Position numbers and translations under genes: made by a program. A stretch of 64,000 nt of DNA from Anaerobutyricum hallii (GTDB lineage Bacteria > Bacillota > Clostridia > Lachnospirales > Lachnospiraceae). The notes below the pieces were generated by a model. It did not search any database and was not told the origin of the DNA. It saw only the letters and a list, made by a program, of their open reading frames with translations. Where the stretch lies: contig NZ_LT907978.1 in the NCBI RefSeq assembly GCF_900209925.1, positions 77,001 to 141,000 on the forward strand, in the 5' to 3' direction. Shown piece after piece: positions 26,118 through 34,773 of this stretch (the first letter of the stretch is position 1; each line of letters opens with the position of its first letter).

Positions 26118-27533
26118 ATGGTATTTAGTTCTTTTGAATTTTTATGTATATTTCTCCCTGTACTCTGCATAGTGTATGCAATACTGCCATCTATGCGATG
26201 GAAAAACGGGCTGCTTATTATAGGCAGCCTCCTCTTCTATGCATATGGAGAACCGATATACGTATTATTAATGATAGGAAGTTCCCTGGTACATTATTTG
26301 CTTGCTATGGGAATCAGTAAATCTGCTTCTGCAAAGAAGCCTCTGCTGGCGCTGGATGTTATTTTGAGTCTTGTTGTTCTTGGACTCTTTAAATATACAG
26401 GAATGATTGTTACAACGGTTAATCAGATTGCACATTCTAACATACCAGTACCAGCTATTGTTATGCCTATCGGCATATCTTTTTTTACGTTCCAGTCTAT
26501 GTCTTATGTAATTGATGTATATCGTGGACGTGTTGAGGTGCAGACTAACTTTTTTAAAGTACTGTTGTACATATCTTTCTTCCCACAGTTAATTGCGGGA
26601 CCGATTGTAAAATATAGAGATATCAGCAAAGAGATTGATGAAAGACATACGGATGCACAACAAGTAATGCAGGGACTTCAGAGATTTATTATAGGTCTTT
26701 CAAAAAAAGTTCTTATTTCTAATACAGTTGGACAGGTAGTCGATCATATTTTTGCGGCGCAGGCATCATCCATTAATGGTGTTACAGCATGGCTTGCGGC
26801 AATCAGCTACCTTTTACAGATTTATTATGATTTCAGTGGTTACAGTGATATGGCCATTGGCCTTGGACAGGTATTCGGTTTTCATTTTCGTGAGAACTTC
26901 GACCATCCATACGATGCAACATGCATTCGTGACTTCTGGAGAAAGTGGCATATTTCCTTATCTTCCTGGTTCAAGGATTATGTATATATACCATTAGGAG
27001 GTAATCGAAAAGGAAAAGTTCGTACAGCAATAAATAAATTGATCGTATTCTTTCTTACTGGTTTATGGCATGGTGCAAACTGGACATTTGTTGTATGGGG
27101 ATTATTCCATGGCTGCTTTTTGATGCTTGAAGAGTTTGTTCCAAAGCTTCAGAAACTTCCTCGTGTAGTGGCACATATTTATAGCTTAGTCGTAGTTACG
27201 GTTGGTTTTGTTATTTTCCGAGCAGATACCTTATCGCAGGGATGGATGTTTATTCGGAAAATGTTCTCCGACTTTCCTATGTCTGTGGCAGGAAACAGCC
27301 TTGCAATGCAGCAGATGACACCATGGTTTATTTTTATTCTTGTCATTGCTGTTCTTTGCGCTGCACCGGTAAATTCCCTTGTAAAAGGAATCAGAAGCAA
27401 GATGACGGAAGGAAGTAAAGGATTGGCTGTTTGCGGAACAATAAAAAGTGTATTTACACTGGTATTACTTTTATGGTGCATGATCCGACTTTCCGGAAAT
27501 GCATATAATCCATTTATTTATTTTAGATTTTAG
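26118..27533 (+). CDS. MBOAT-family O-acyltransferase (AlgI/PatA-like)
   Basis: Polytopic membrane enzyme of 471 residues, about 10-12 helices. MBOAT motifs are MPIGISFFTFQSMSYVIDVYRG, FFPQLIAGPIVKY, YYDFSGYSDMAIGLG, DFWRKWHISLSSWFKDYVYIPLGGNRKG, and the catalytic His in TGLWHGANWTFVVWG. It moves an acyl group, usually acetyl, across the membrane to be placed on a surface polymer by a partner. The next gene encodes a fitting SGNH-type partner and overlaps or abuts it. It differs from the dltB at 44557. Acceptor polymer unknown. Confidence 0.92.
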   Translation: MVFSSFEFLCIFLPVLCIVYAILPSMRWKNGLLIIGSLLFYAYGEPIYVLLMIGSSLVHYLLAMGISKSASAKKPLLALDVILSLVVLGLFKYTGMIVTTVNQIAHSNIPVPAIVMPIGISFFTFQSMSYVIDVYRGRVEVQTNFFKVLLYISFFPQLIAGPIVKYRDISKEIDERHTDAQQVMQGLQRFIIGLSKKVLISNTVGQVVDHIFAAQASSINGVTAWLAAISYLLQIYYDFSGYSDMAIGLGQVFGFHFRENFDHPYDATCIRDFWRKWHISLSSWFKDYVYIPLGGNRKGKVRTAINKLIVFFLTGLWHGANWTFVVWGLFHGCFLMLEEFVPKLQKLPRVVAHIYSLVVVTVGFVIFRADTLSQGWMFIRKMFSDFPMSVAGNSLAMQQMTPWFIFILVIAVLCAAPVNSLVKGIRSKMTEGSKGLAVCGTIKSVFTLVLLLWCMIRLSGNAYNPFIYFRF

Positions 27534-27543
27534 AGGAAGGAAT

Positions 27544-28968
27544 GTGATAAAAATGAAATATAAATTATATATCGTTATATTTATGGTAATGTGCATTCTT
27601 CCTTTTGCCGGAATGGCAGTTGCAAAAACAGAGACAACAACAGAGAATAGAACAATGGCTGCTTTCCCTTCTTTTATGGAAGAAGGAAAGTGGAATGTAA
27701 ATTACCTGCAGGACTTAGGAGCATACTTTGAAGATCATTATGCGTTTAGAAATCTTCTGGTTTCCGTAGATTCGCAGATACAGGCAAAGTTATTTAAAAC
27801 ATCAAATATGGATACTGTCATTGTAGGAAAGAATGACTGGCTGTATTACACAGCCTCTCTTGACAACTATCTTGGACAGAACCTGATGTCTGATCAGGAA
27901 GTTTATAATGCAGCATATAATCTGTCTATTGTGCAGGAATATGTCCAGAGCAGAGGCGCAAAGTTTTTAGTAGCAGTCCCTCCAAATAAGAATTCGTTAT
28001 ATGGGAAAAATATGCCATATTATGACCAGTCTAAGGTAAGTAGTGAGAGAAATTATACGAATATCATAAAGGCTCTTAAATCGAATAAAGTAGCATATAC
28101 AGATTTGTATCAGCTTTTTTCTAATAAGAAAGAAACTTTGTATTTGAAGAGAGATTCTCACTGGAATGAAAAAGGTTCTTTGCTTGCATATAATGCGTTG
28201 CTTACAGATTTAAATAAAGAGCATGAATTGTATGAAACGGTGCCGGTACTTCGAACAAAGACAGAAATCGGAGATCTGAATAAGATGATTTATCCGATGT
28301 GGAGCCAACCGGAATGGAATTATGATTATCAATATAAGAAGAATTATGCATACACATCTGATACAAAAAGCGTGGAAGATGCATATATCACGACAACAAA
28401 CAAAAAGGCCCAGGGTTCTCTTTTAATGTTTCGTGATTCCTTTGGAAATACATTACTTCCATGGATGGCACAGTCCTATGAGAAAGCTGTATTTTCAAAA
28501 GAGATGCCATATCCGTTAGAAAAATATATGCAGGAATCCAAGGCAGACACTGTTATTATAGAAAAGGTAGAAAGAAATTTAAAAGACTTTATAACAGATC
28601 CACCAATGCTTACTCCATCAGAGACAAAGTTATCAGGTGAAGCAAAACAGGTAGAGACAAAGACCACAGTTCATGTGGGTGTCAGTGAAGCGGATACTGC
28701 TTATACAGAAGTTTCTGGAAAGCTTGATTCTAAATATGTCACACCAGGAATGAAAGTATATGCAGCGGTTGGAGAAGATTCTGATCAGCATATTTATCAG
28801 GCGTATCTGGTGAATGATGATTCTTCTGATAATTCTTTAGATACTACAACTACACAGTATCGTCTGTATCTTCCACAGGAGACAGTAGATACAAAGACGA
28901 AAGTTCAGGTTTATGTAGAGTCAGAGCAGGGTCTTTATCTTGTGGGACAGAGCTTGAAGGGAGAATAG
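27544..28968 (+). CDS. DHHW/SGNH-like exported acyltransferase partner of MBOAT
   Basis: Membrane-anchored exported protein (about 474 residues; start either GTG 27544, with AGAGGA 6 bases before it, or ATG 27553). N-terminal anchor is KYKLYIVIFMVMCILPFAGMAV, then the ENRTMAAFPSF and YFEDHYAFRNLL segments of DHHW/AlgJ-like proteins. An SGNH-type active site is suggested by FRDSFGNTLLPW (Ser) and RDSHWNEKGSLLAYNAL (Asp-x-x-His-like). Such proteins take the acyl group delivered by the MBOAT protein and put it on an extracellular polymer. Directly downstream of the MBOAT gene and 1 base before the next gene. Confidence 0.82.
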   Translation: MIKMKYKLYIVIFMVMCILPFAGMAVAKTETTTENRTMAAFPSFMEEGKWNVNYLQDLGAYFEDHYAFRNLLVSVDSQIQAKLFKTSNMDTVIVGKNDWLYYTASLDNYLGQNLMSDQEVYNAAYNLSIVQEYVQSRGAKFLVAVPPNKNSLYGKNMPYYDQSKVSSERNYTNIIKALKSNKVAYTDLYQLFSNKKETLYLKRDSHWNEKGSLLAYNALLTDLNKEHELYETVPVLRTKTEIGDLNKMIYPMWSQPEWNYDYQYKKNYAYTSDTKSVEDAYITTTNKKAQGSLLMFRDSFGNTLLPWMAQSYEKAVFSKEMPYPLEKYMQESKADTVIIEKVERNLKDFITDPPMLTPSETKLSGEAKQVETKTTVHVGVSEADTAYTEVSGKLDSKYVTPGMKVYAAVGEDSDQHIYQAYLVNDDSSDNSLDTTTTQYRLYLPQETVDTKTKVQVYVESEQGLYLVGQSLKGE

Positions 28969-28969
28969 T

Positions 28970-29953
28970 ATGAGAGTAAATAAATATATAATTGCAATTG
29001 CAGCAGGTATATTTTCCCTGAGTATGTTGTCCGGATGTCAGTCAAATAAAAAGGCAGATATGAATGTAAGTATCCAGGATGGTCAGGTACAGACAAAACT
29101 TGCTGTAGCGAAAGGTTCCTCTGTATCTGATATTCTTAAAGAAGCGGAGATTACTCTGAATAAGAAGGATCAAATTACCCCATCCCTTACTACGAAACTA
29201 GATAGCGGAGAAGAAAAAATAGAGATAGCTCGTTATGAAAAGTTAAAAGTATCGGATGATAATAAAGAACAGGAAGTAGAAATCCTCGGCGGCAAGGTAA
29301 AAGATGTCCTTGAACAAGCAGGGATTACTCTTGGAAAACATGATATCGTAAATCATGATTTAGAGGCAAGCTGTACGGATGACATGGATATCCAGGTAAT
29401 CCGCCGGGTAGAAGTTTCTCTACGGGCAGATGGCAAGACAAAAAAGACAGTCACTCAGGCAAAAACAGTCAAAGAACTTCTTAACGAAAATAATATTGCT
29501 CTTTCCAAAAAGGATCGTATACGCCCTGCATTAAATAAACCTTTAAAAGAAGGAACAAAAGTTGTAGTAGAACGAGTTGAAACAAGAAAAGAAAAGAAGA
29601 CAGAAGAGATTGCATTTAGTGTGGAAACACAAAAATCCTCTTCTATGTATGTAGGTTCAAGTAAAGTAACAAGAGAGGGCGTGAATGGCTCTAAAGAAGT
29701 TACATATCAGATTACTTATGTAGATGGCAAAGAAGAGAGCCGCAAAAAAGTAAAAGAAAAGGTAATCAAAGAGCCTGTTTCTAAGATTGTTACAGAAGGC
29801 ACAAAAGAAAAACCACAGCAATCTTCACAGAAATCTTCTGGTTCTGGAAAACATATCGTTTCAAAACGAAAAGTACCGGACTGTGATGGTTCCGGTCATG
29901 GCTACTGGGAAATCAAGTATTCAGACGGAACAGTAGTAACAAAGAATTATTAA
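28970..29953 (+). CDS. Lipoprotein with DUF348 repeats and a G5 domain
   Basis: Surface lipoprotein of 327 residues; lipobox LSGC puts the lipid on Cys23. It has three DUF348-type beta repeats (for example SSVSDILKEAEITLNKKDQITPSLTTKL, VKDVLEQAGITLGKHDIV, TVKELLNENNIALSKKDRI), then a G5 domain (RVETRKEKKTEEIAFSVE...GVNGSKEVTYQITYVDGKEESRK). The same layout occurs in Rpf/YabE-like cell-wall proteins, but no lytic domain follows: the end is a short positively charged tail. It may bind wall amino sugars. Last gene of the surface cluster; a hairpin (29966-30078) follows. Confidence 0.85.
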   Translation: MRVNKYIIAIAAGIFSLSMLSGCQSNKKADMNVSIQDGQVQTKLAVAKGSSVSDILKEAEITLNKKDQITPSLTTKLDSGEEKIEIARYEKLKVSDDNKEQEVEILGGKVKDVLEQAGITLGKHDIVNHDLEASCTDDMDIQVIRRVEVSLRADGKTKKTVTQAKTVKELLNENNIALSKKDRIRPALNKPLKEGTKVVVERVETRKEKKTEEIAFSVETQKSSSMYVGSSKVTREGVNGSKEVTYQITYVDGKEESRKKVKEKVIKEPVSKIVTEGTKEKPQQSSQKSSGSGKHIVSKRKVPDCDGSGHGYWEIKYSDGTVVTKNY

Positions 29954-29965
29954 ACACAAATAAAA

Positions 29966-30078
29966 CGAATAAAAAAGTCATTATGTAAAACAGATTTACA
30001 GCACTGAGTGAGGATGCCTGCCAGCAGCCTTCATGTTTACGGAAGTTGAAGTTTTATATAATGGCTTTTTTATTGTTC
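29966..30078. terminator. Long hairpin, probable terminator of the surface operon
   Basis: AATAAAAAAGTCATTAT pairs imperfectly with ATAATGGCTTTTTTATT, and the interior has ACAGATTTACAGCACTGAG-like bulges. The A-tract and T-tract arms allow termination. It is similar in size to the long palindromes but lacks the conserved core. Confidence 0.65.
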
Positions 30079-30097
30079 ACAAAATGTTCACAAAATT

Positions 30098-30140
30098 TTA
30101 GCACTCAACGCTTGACATGGCTAATAATAGGTGTTATATT
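30098..30140 (+). promoter_or_regulatory. Heat-shock promoter with degenerate CIRCE (HrcA) operator
   Basis: TTAGCACTC, 9 bases, then CATGGCTAA (30098-30124) matches CIRCE in 9/9 positions on the left half and 6/9 on the right. It overlaps the promoter TTGACA (30112-30117), 17 bases, TATATT (30135-30140). HrcA binding here would block RNA polymerase directly. Confidence 0.7.
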
Positions 30141-30292
30141 ACAGCTAGAACAAAGGAAAGGACATAAAGAGATAAGAAGATAAAAAAGAAGTTCTGAACC
30201 GAAGTTCATAAAATTCATTTCAACATAGTCGAAAGAAAGAAGCTTCCGATTTGCTGAAGACAGTTTAAAGATTTCGAAAGGAGAAATGACTT

Positions 30293-30754
30293 ATGATGAT
30301 GCCTAGTATTTTTGGAGAGAATTTATTTGATGATTTTGATAGCTGGTTTGACGCACCGGTTGAGAAGAGATTTTTTGGTAAGAAGAATCCGTTATATGGA
30401 AAACATGCAAAGAACCTTATGAAAACAGATGTAAGAGAAAAGAAAGATAGCTATGAAGTAGATATTGATCTTCCAGGATTTAAGAAAGATGAGATTAAGC
30501 TGGAACTTGAGAATGGATATCTTACCATTTCTGCCGCAAAAGGTTTAGATAAAGATGAAACAGATAAAAAGACAGGTAAATATATCCGCCGTGAACGTTA
30601 TGCCGGTAACTTATCAAGAAGCTTTTATATCGGAGAAGGTGTAAAACAGGAAGATATTAAAGCCGCATTCAAGAATGGTATTTTGAGCATTACCGTTCCA
30701 AAAGAAGATAAAACAGCCAAGGAAGAGAAGAAATACATTACAATTGGTGAATAA
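30293..30754 (+). CDS. Hsp20 small heat-shock protein, copy 1
   Basis: Alpha-crystallin chaperone of 153 residues that holds unfolded proteins. The crystallin domain runs from MKTDVREKKDSYEVDIDLPGFKKDEIKLELENGYL to IKAAFKNGILSITVPK, with the A-x-x-x-G-x-L motif as FKNGILSI. Compared with copy 2 it has extra residues near the N-terminus (DSWFDAPVEKRFFGKKNPLYGKHAKN). It is transcribed from the CIRCE-type promoter at 30098-30140. The RBS region and first codons are identical over 37 bases to those of copy 2. Confidence 0.95.
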   Translation: MMMPSIFGENLFDDFDSWFDAPVEKRFFGKKNPLYGKHAKNLMKTDVREKKDSYEVDIDLPGFKKDEIKLELENGYLTISAAKGLDKDETDKKTGKYIRRERYAGNLSRSFYIGEGVKQEDIKAAFKNGILSITVPKEDKTAKEEKKYITIGE

Positions 30755-30923
30755 TTGATAAGATAATCTTAGAAAAAGATAAATCAGAATATTAATACAT
30801 GGAAAAATAACAGATACCCATGAGGTATTTGATAAGATATAGGTAATATGGATTATAAGAAAGGCGAAATATAGTAGCCTGAATATAGAGATTAAAATTT
30901 AGTTTTGAAGGGAGAAATGACTT

Positions 30924-31352
30924 ATGATGATGCCTAGTATTTTTGGAAATAATTTTGTAGATGATGTATTTGATGATATGTTCCCATTCGCAGGTAATTA
31001 TACAACTGCTAACTATGATCTTATGAAGACAGATGTAAAAGATGCCGGAGATCACTATGAACTCGAAATGGAAATGCCTGGAGTTGAAAAAGAAAACATC
31101 AAAGCAGAACTGAAAGATGGTTATCTGACAGTTACTGCACAGCAGAATACCAATAAAGATGAAAAAGATAAAGAAGGTAATTATATCCGTAAAGAAAGAT
31201 ACAGTGGAAGTTGCCAGAGAAGCTTCTATGTTGGTGAAGGCGTAAAACAGGAAGATTTGAAAGCTGCTTTTAATAACGGAATTCTTACGGTAGCAGTACC
31301 GAAAGAAGTTCAGAAACCGGTAGAGGAAAAACAATATATTGCAATTGAATAA
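30924..31352 (+). CDS. Hsp20 small heat-shock protein, copy 2
   Basis: Alpha-crystallin chaperone of 142 residues, paralogue of the gene 170 bases upstream. Domain MKTDVKDAGDHYELEMEMPGVEKENIKAELKDGYL to LKAAFNNGILTVAVPK. The leader and N-terminal MMMPSIFG codons (30911-30947) repeat those of copy 1 exactly (30280-30316), pointing to a duplication that included the ribosome-binding region. No separate CIRCE is seen in the 170-base gap, so it is probably co-transcribed or served by a weaker promoter. A bidirectional terminator follows. Confidence 0.95.
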   Translation: MMMPSIFGNNFVDDVFDDMFPFAGNYTTANYDLMKTDVKDAGDHYELEMEMPGVEKENIKAELKDGYLTVTAQQNTNKDEKDKEGNYIRKERYSGSCQRSFYVGEGVKQEDLKAAFNNGILTVAVPKEVQKPVEEKQYIAIE

Positions 31353-31382
31353 TAATCTATTCAGAAACGAATAGATAGAATG

Positions 31383-31424
31383 AAAAAGGTCTGGTGATTG
31401 CAGATGCGATTACCAGACCTTTTT
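31383..31424. terminator. Bidirectional terminator between hsp20 and the sulfotransferase-like gene
   Basis: AAAAGGTCTGGT pairs with ACCAGACCTTTT; A-tract on one side and T-tract on the other serve both convergent genes. Confidence 0.9.
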
Positions 31425-31429
31425 CTCTT

Positions 31430-32290
31430 TTATTTTAAAACTTTGGAAAGTATAGTTTTAGCTGGATGTTTTAGTTTTTCTTTGTCCGGGTCTTCGGAGG
31501 TAACTTCAGAAAGCATATGGTAAAAGAAAGTATAATCTTTCTGGCTGGCAGACGGAACACTATTGAGGATTCGTTGTATTTCATTCGTATTCCCGCTAAG
31601 ACGAGCATTTCTTTCAAAAGTGCTAATGGTATATTCGTCTGTTAGAGCAAGTCCAAAGATGTCCAGAAAATCATCATAAATAGAATGATTTTTAAAATAT
31701 CGTTTCCCATAGCGTCGTACGATAATGTTTTCACTTCCTAATTCGGCAGCGATTTCATTTAGTCCTTCTGCGTAATCAAGATATACTGCGGAAGGAGTAG
31801 TGTGGATAAATTCTTCCCATGTCATAGAGCAAAATCTTTTTTTAGATTTTTTTATTTTTTGATTCCACATGGCATTTAATAAAGCATCTTGTCGTCTGAG
31901 ATAAACGATAATTTTTATTTTAAATGCATTATGGAGAGATTCCTTTCGTAATGTTTCCCATAAGTCTCTTTTTTTAAAATGTGCGGCATACCAGATTCCT
32001 TCATCAGAGAGGAGAACATTATCATATTTAGAAAACATATGAATAATGTGGTCCATGTTAAAACGAAAGAGCCTTTTTTCTTCTAATATATTTATTTTAC
32101 CATTTTTATCATATTGTGGAGCAATAAGAAAATGTGCATTTCGAAAAGGGTTTATATCAGGATAAGTTTGTTCAAATACAGGAAAATAAACCCCATGTTT
32201 TGCAATGTTTTCTTTATTTTCGTTGCAAAAATATTGGATGGAAGTAGTGGCAGTTTTTGGACAGCCGATGTGTATATATAATGTTTTCAT
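31430..32290 (-). CDS. Sulfotransferase-like P-loop protein
   Basis: Protein of 286 residues. The N-terminal YIHIGCPKTATTSIQYF (about residues 5-21) is the PAPS 5'-phosphosulfate-binding loop (K-T/S-G/A-T-T/S). IKIIVYLRRQDALLNAMWNQKI later fits the 3'-phosphate-binding strand and helix with Arg and Ser/Asn. It could transfer sulfate to a surface glycan or lipid, yet in gut Firmicutes many such proteins are uncharacterised and sit in capsule or glycan clusters. It lies 69 bases after the kinase gene of a two-component system on the same strand, so it might be in one transcript. Function otherwise unknown. Confidence 0.72.
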   Translation of the reverse strand: MKTLYIHIGCPKTATTSIQYFCNENKENIAKHGVYFPVFEQTYPDINPFRNAHFLIAPQYDKNGKINILEEKRLFRFNMDHIIHMFSKYDNVLLSDEGIWYAAHFKKRDLWETLRKESLHNAFKIKIIVYLRRQDALLNAMWNQKIKKSKKRFCSMTWEEFIHTTPSAVYLDYAEGLNEIAAELGSENIIVRRYGKRYFKNHSIYDDFLDIFGLALTDEYTISTFERNARLSGNTNEIQRILNSVPSASQKDYTFFYHMLSEVTSEDPDKEKLKHPAKTILSKVLK

Positions 32291-32358
32291 GATATCCTCT
32301 TTTCTTAAAGTTTTTTTGTAAACGAAAAAGAGAATATCTTAAAAACATTAAAATTAAA

Positions 32359-33762
32359 TTAAAAAGCTTCCTGTGACCGCATATTAGAAATAGCTGCTTC
32401 TTTGGGGAGAGAAAGTGTAAAAATAGAGCCTTCATTCACTTTACTTTTTACAGATATTGATCCTTTATGCAATTCTGTGATTTTCTGTACCAGAGAAAGT
32501 CCCAATCCAAAGCCCGGTGTATTCCTGGATTTATCTGCACGATAAAAACGGTCGTAAATGTGCTTCTGTGTTTCTTCGTCCATACCACACCCATGATCTT
32601 CTATTTCAAAAATAGCAAGATTGTCTTTTTCCCATAATCTAAGTTTGACAAAAGACTGGTTTTCGCTATATTTCATCGCATTATTTATAAGATTTTTGAT
32701 AGCGATAGCCATAAGGCTTATGTTCATGTAAATAGATATGTTTTTGAGATCATATTGAACAGATATTTGTTTTTGCATACGAAGTGGTTCTGCCTCACAA
32801 ATAGATTCAATAAGATCTTTTAAACAGGAGTATTCAAAGTCTTCTTTTATTCTCCCCTGTTCTAAGCGGGAAAGTTGAAGAAGCTGAGTAATAATTTCAT
32901 TTGTTTTTGCATTTTGACGTGCGATTACAGTCAGGGAATCCATATAATCGTTTATTGTTCCCCCATATTTTTTTAAATATTGACATTCTGCTGATATAAT
33001 AGATGCAGGGGTTCGAAGTTCATGAGCAACATCAGAGGTAAATTGCTGTTGTTGATGAAACAGATCTTCTAATCGGTCCATCATACGATTATTTGCCTGA
33101 ATCATAGCATCCATTTCTTTAAATGCAGTAGCAGATTCAATACGCTTTGCAAGATTACCTTCGATACCGATAGTATCAGCAGTATCTTTTATTTCTTTCA
33201 TAGGAATTGTAAGTCGGGAAGAGACAGCGCCGATCAGTAAAAGACCAATAATACTGATTACAAAAGTAAAAGTATAGGATATGTATTTCATAGCCTGGTA
33301 TTGGCTGTTAAAATCCGTTTCTTTTCCAATGTTTCTTATAATAACAAGAATTTGCTTATTAGTAATGATGTCTTTTTTTAAAAAGGGCCGGTCAAAAATA
33401 TAATAATATCCAGAGGAACATTTCACTCGCCTAAAATCCCACTGATTTAGAGGATAATTGTTTAATTCTTTGTCTGGATAATGACCGCGGATTGTTCGGC
33501 CCTTATTATCTAAAACAAGTTTTTGTACATGATTTTCCCGGAAAATAAAATTTTTGTCTACTAAAATTTTCCCATTTCGGACTTCAACGTTAAGAAAATC
33601 ATAACGGCTTTCCCGGCGGATCTGCCTTCTGATATCAAAGTAAATTGTTTTATTGGAAAAATATGAAATAAACAGTATCATTATAGCTGCCATAATCAAT
33701 ATAATTGCGGCAAAGCGAATAGAAATATAGTGAGTAATTGATTGTTTTTCTTTATGGTTCAT
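32359..33762 (-). CDS. Membrane sensor histidine kinase
   Basis: Kinase of 467 residues. TM1 is about residues 14-35, an extracellular domain of about 120 residues follows, TM2 is about 158-182, then HAMP (LTIPMKEIKDTADTIG). His247 in SDVAHELRTPASII is the phosphorylation site. The ATP domain is complete: N-box IKNLINNAMKYS, G1 EDHGCGMDEE, F-box IYDRFYRADKSR and G2 GFGLGLSLV. Co-transcribed after the response regulator (18-base gap). Close to the CusS/CssS-type group by layout; the signal is unknown. Confidence 0.94.
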   Translation of the reverse strand: MNHKEKQSITHYISIRFAAIILIMAAIMILFISYFSNKTIYFDIRRQIRRESRYDFLNVEVRNGKILVDKNFIFRENHVQKLVLDNKGRTIRGHYPDKELNNYPLNQWDFRRVKCSSGYYYIFDRPFLKKDIITNKQILVIIRNIGKETDFNSQYQAMKYISYTFTFVISIIGLLLIGAVSSRLTIPMKEIKDTADTIGIEGNLAKRIESATAFKEMDAMIQANNRMMDRLEDLFHQQQQFTSDVAHELRTPASIISAECQYLKKYGGTINDYMDSLTVIARQNAKTNEIITQLLQLSRLEQGRIKEDFEYSCLKDLIESICEAEPLRMQKQISVQYDLKNISIYMNISLMAIAIKNLINNAMKYSENQSFVKLRLWEKDNLAIFEIEDHGCGMDEETQKHIYDRFYRADKSRNTPGFGLGLSLVQKITELHKGSISVKSKVNEGSIFTLSLPKEAAISNMRSQEAF

Positions 33763-33780
33763 AGCATTCCCTTATCTTTA

Positions 33781-34458
33781 TTATTGTTCAGGAGATTTTA
33801 GCATATATCCGATTCCTCGAATGGTTTGAATAAGTTTTACATCAAAATCATCATCCACTTTTTTTCTAAGATATCGTATATATACATCAATAATATTGGA
33901 TTCTCCATCAAAGTCAATCCCCCAGGCATTAGATTCTATCTGTGAGCGGGAAAGCGCGATATTTTTGTTTCGCATCATATATTCTAAAATAGAATATTCT
34001 TTTGGAGAAAGCTCGATGAGGATACCATCTCGCGAAACAGATTTTTGATCGGTATCAATGATCAGATTTCCGCAGGAATAAAAAGTACTGTGTTTTTGAG
34101 GACAGCGTTTTATAATAACACGAAGCCGGGCAAGAACTTCATCAAAAGAAAATGGTTTGACAACATAGTCGTCTGCACCATAATCAAGCCCTGTTACAAT
34201 ATCTTCGGTCTGGTCACGCGCAGTAAGGAACATAACAGGGGTCTCTATTTTTTTATTTCGGATATCTTTTAAGACTTCAAATCCATCCTTTCCGGGAATC
34301 ATAGCATCAAGTAAAATAGCATCATAACTTTCTTCTGTAATGTAATATACAGCATCATTTCCATTAAAACAGGAATCTACGATATATCCTTCTGCCTTAA
34401 GATGTTTTGCAATAATGTGATTTAAATCCGGTTCATCTTCAACTACAAGAATTTTCAT
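33781..34458 (-). CDS. OmpR-family response regulator
   Basis: DNA-binding regulator of 225 residues. The receiver domain has acidic EDE near residue 8, phospho-acceptor Asp51 in AILLDAMIPG, and Lys in VVKPFSFDEV. The winged helix contains ELSPKEYSILEYMMRN and NIIDVYIRYLRKKVDDDFD. It is the first gene of the minus-strand pair with the kinase. Its leader region carries the hairpin at 34492-34551, a possible autoregulation site. Targets unknown. Confidence 0.94.
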   Translation of the reverse strand: MKILVVEDEPDLNHIIAKHLKAEGYIVDSCFNGNDAVYYITEESYDAILLDAMIPGKDGFEVLKDIRNKKIETPVMFLTARDQTEDIVTGLDYGADDYVVKPFSFDEVLARLRVIIKRCPQKHSTFYSCGNLIIDTDQKSVSRDGILIELSPKEYSILEYMMRNKNIALSRSQIESNAWGIDFDGESNIIDVYIRYLRKKVDDDFDVKLIQTIRGIGYMLKSPEQ

Positions 34459-34491
34459 AGGAATCTCCCTTCATATATCTATATGTTTCGT

Positions 34492-34551
34492 GGGTCCCAA
34501 AGTCAAACACCTTAACGTGCAAGCACGAAAGGAGTTTGGACCTTTTGACCC
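34492..34551. repeat. Stem-loop in the leader of the minus-strand two-component genes
   Basis: GGGTC/GACCC, AAAG/CTTT, CAAAC/GTTTG, CCTT/AAGG and CGTGC/GCACG pair in order to make one long bulged hairpin. It stands 34 bases before the response regulator start. It lacks a T run in either direction, so it is not an ordinary terminator. Confidence 0.65.
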
Positions 34552-34677
34552 TGACATCATATCATAAAAATATTAAAGCAGGATTAAAAATATTATGAGA
34601 GATATGCTTTTGGTGCATAATTCCTCTATATCTCGTGTTAAGCTAAGTAATTTATAAATGAAATATATGTAAAAATC

Positions 34678-34706
34678 TTGTAATGAATGTAACGCTATGA
34701 TAGAAT
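34678..34706 (+). promoter_or_regulatory. Promoter of the lipid kinase gene
   Basis: TTGTAA, 17-base spacer, TAGAAT, about 68 bases before the start. The rest of the 315-base gap holds only the stem-loop at 34492-34551. Confidence 0.55.
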
Positions 34707-34773
34707 AAATGAACTGGAATTTGAAAGAAAAGTACCGAGAGTATATAAAAATTTATTAGGGAGGTATAGGAAA

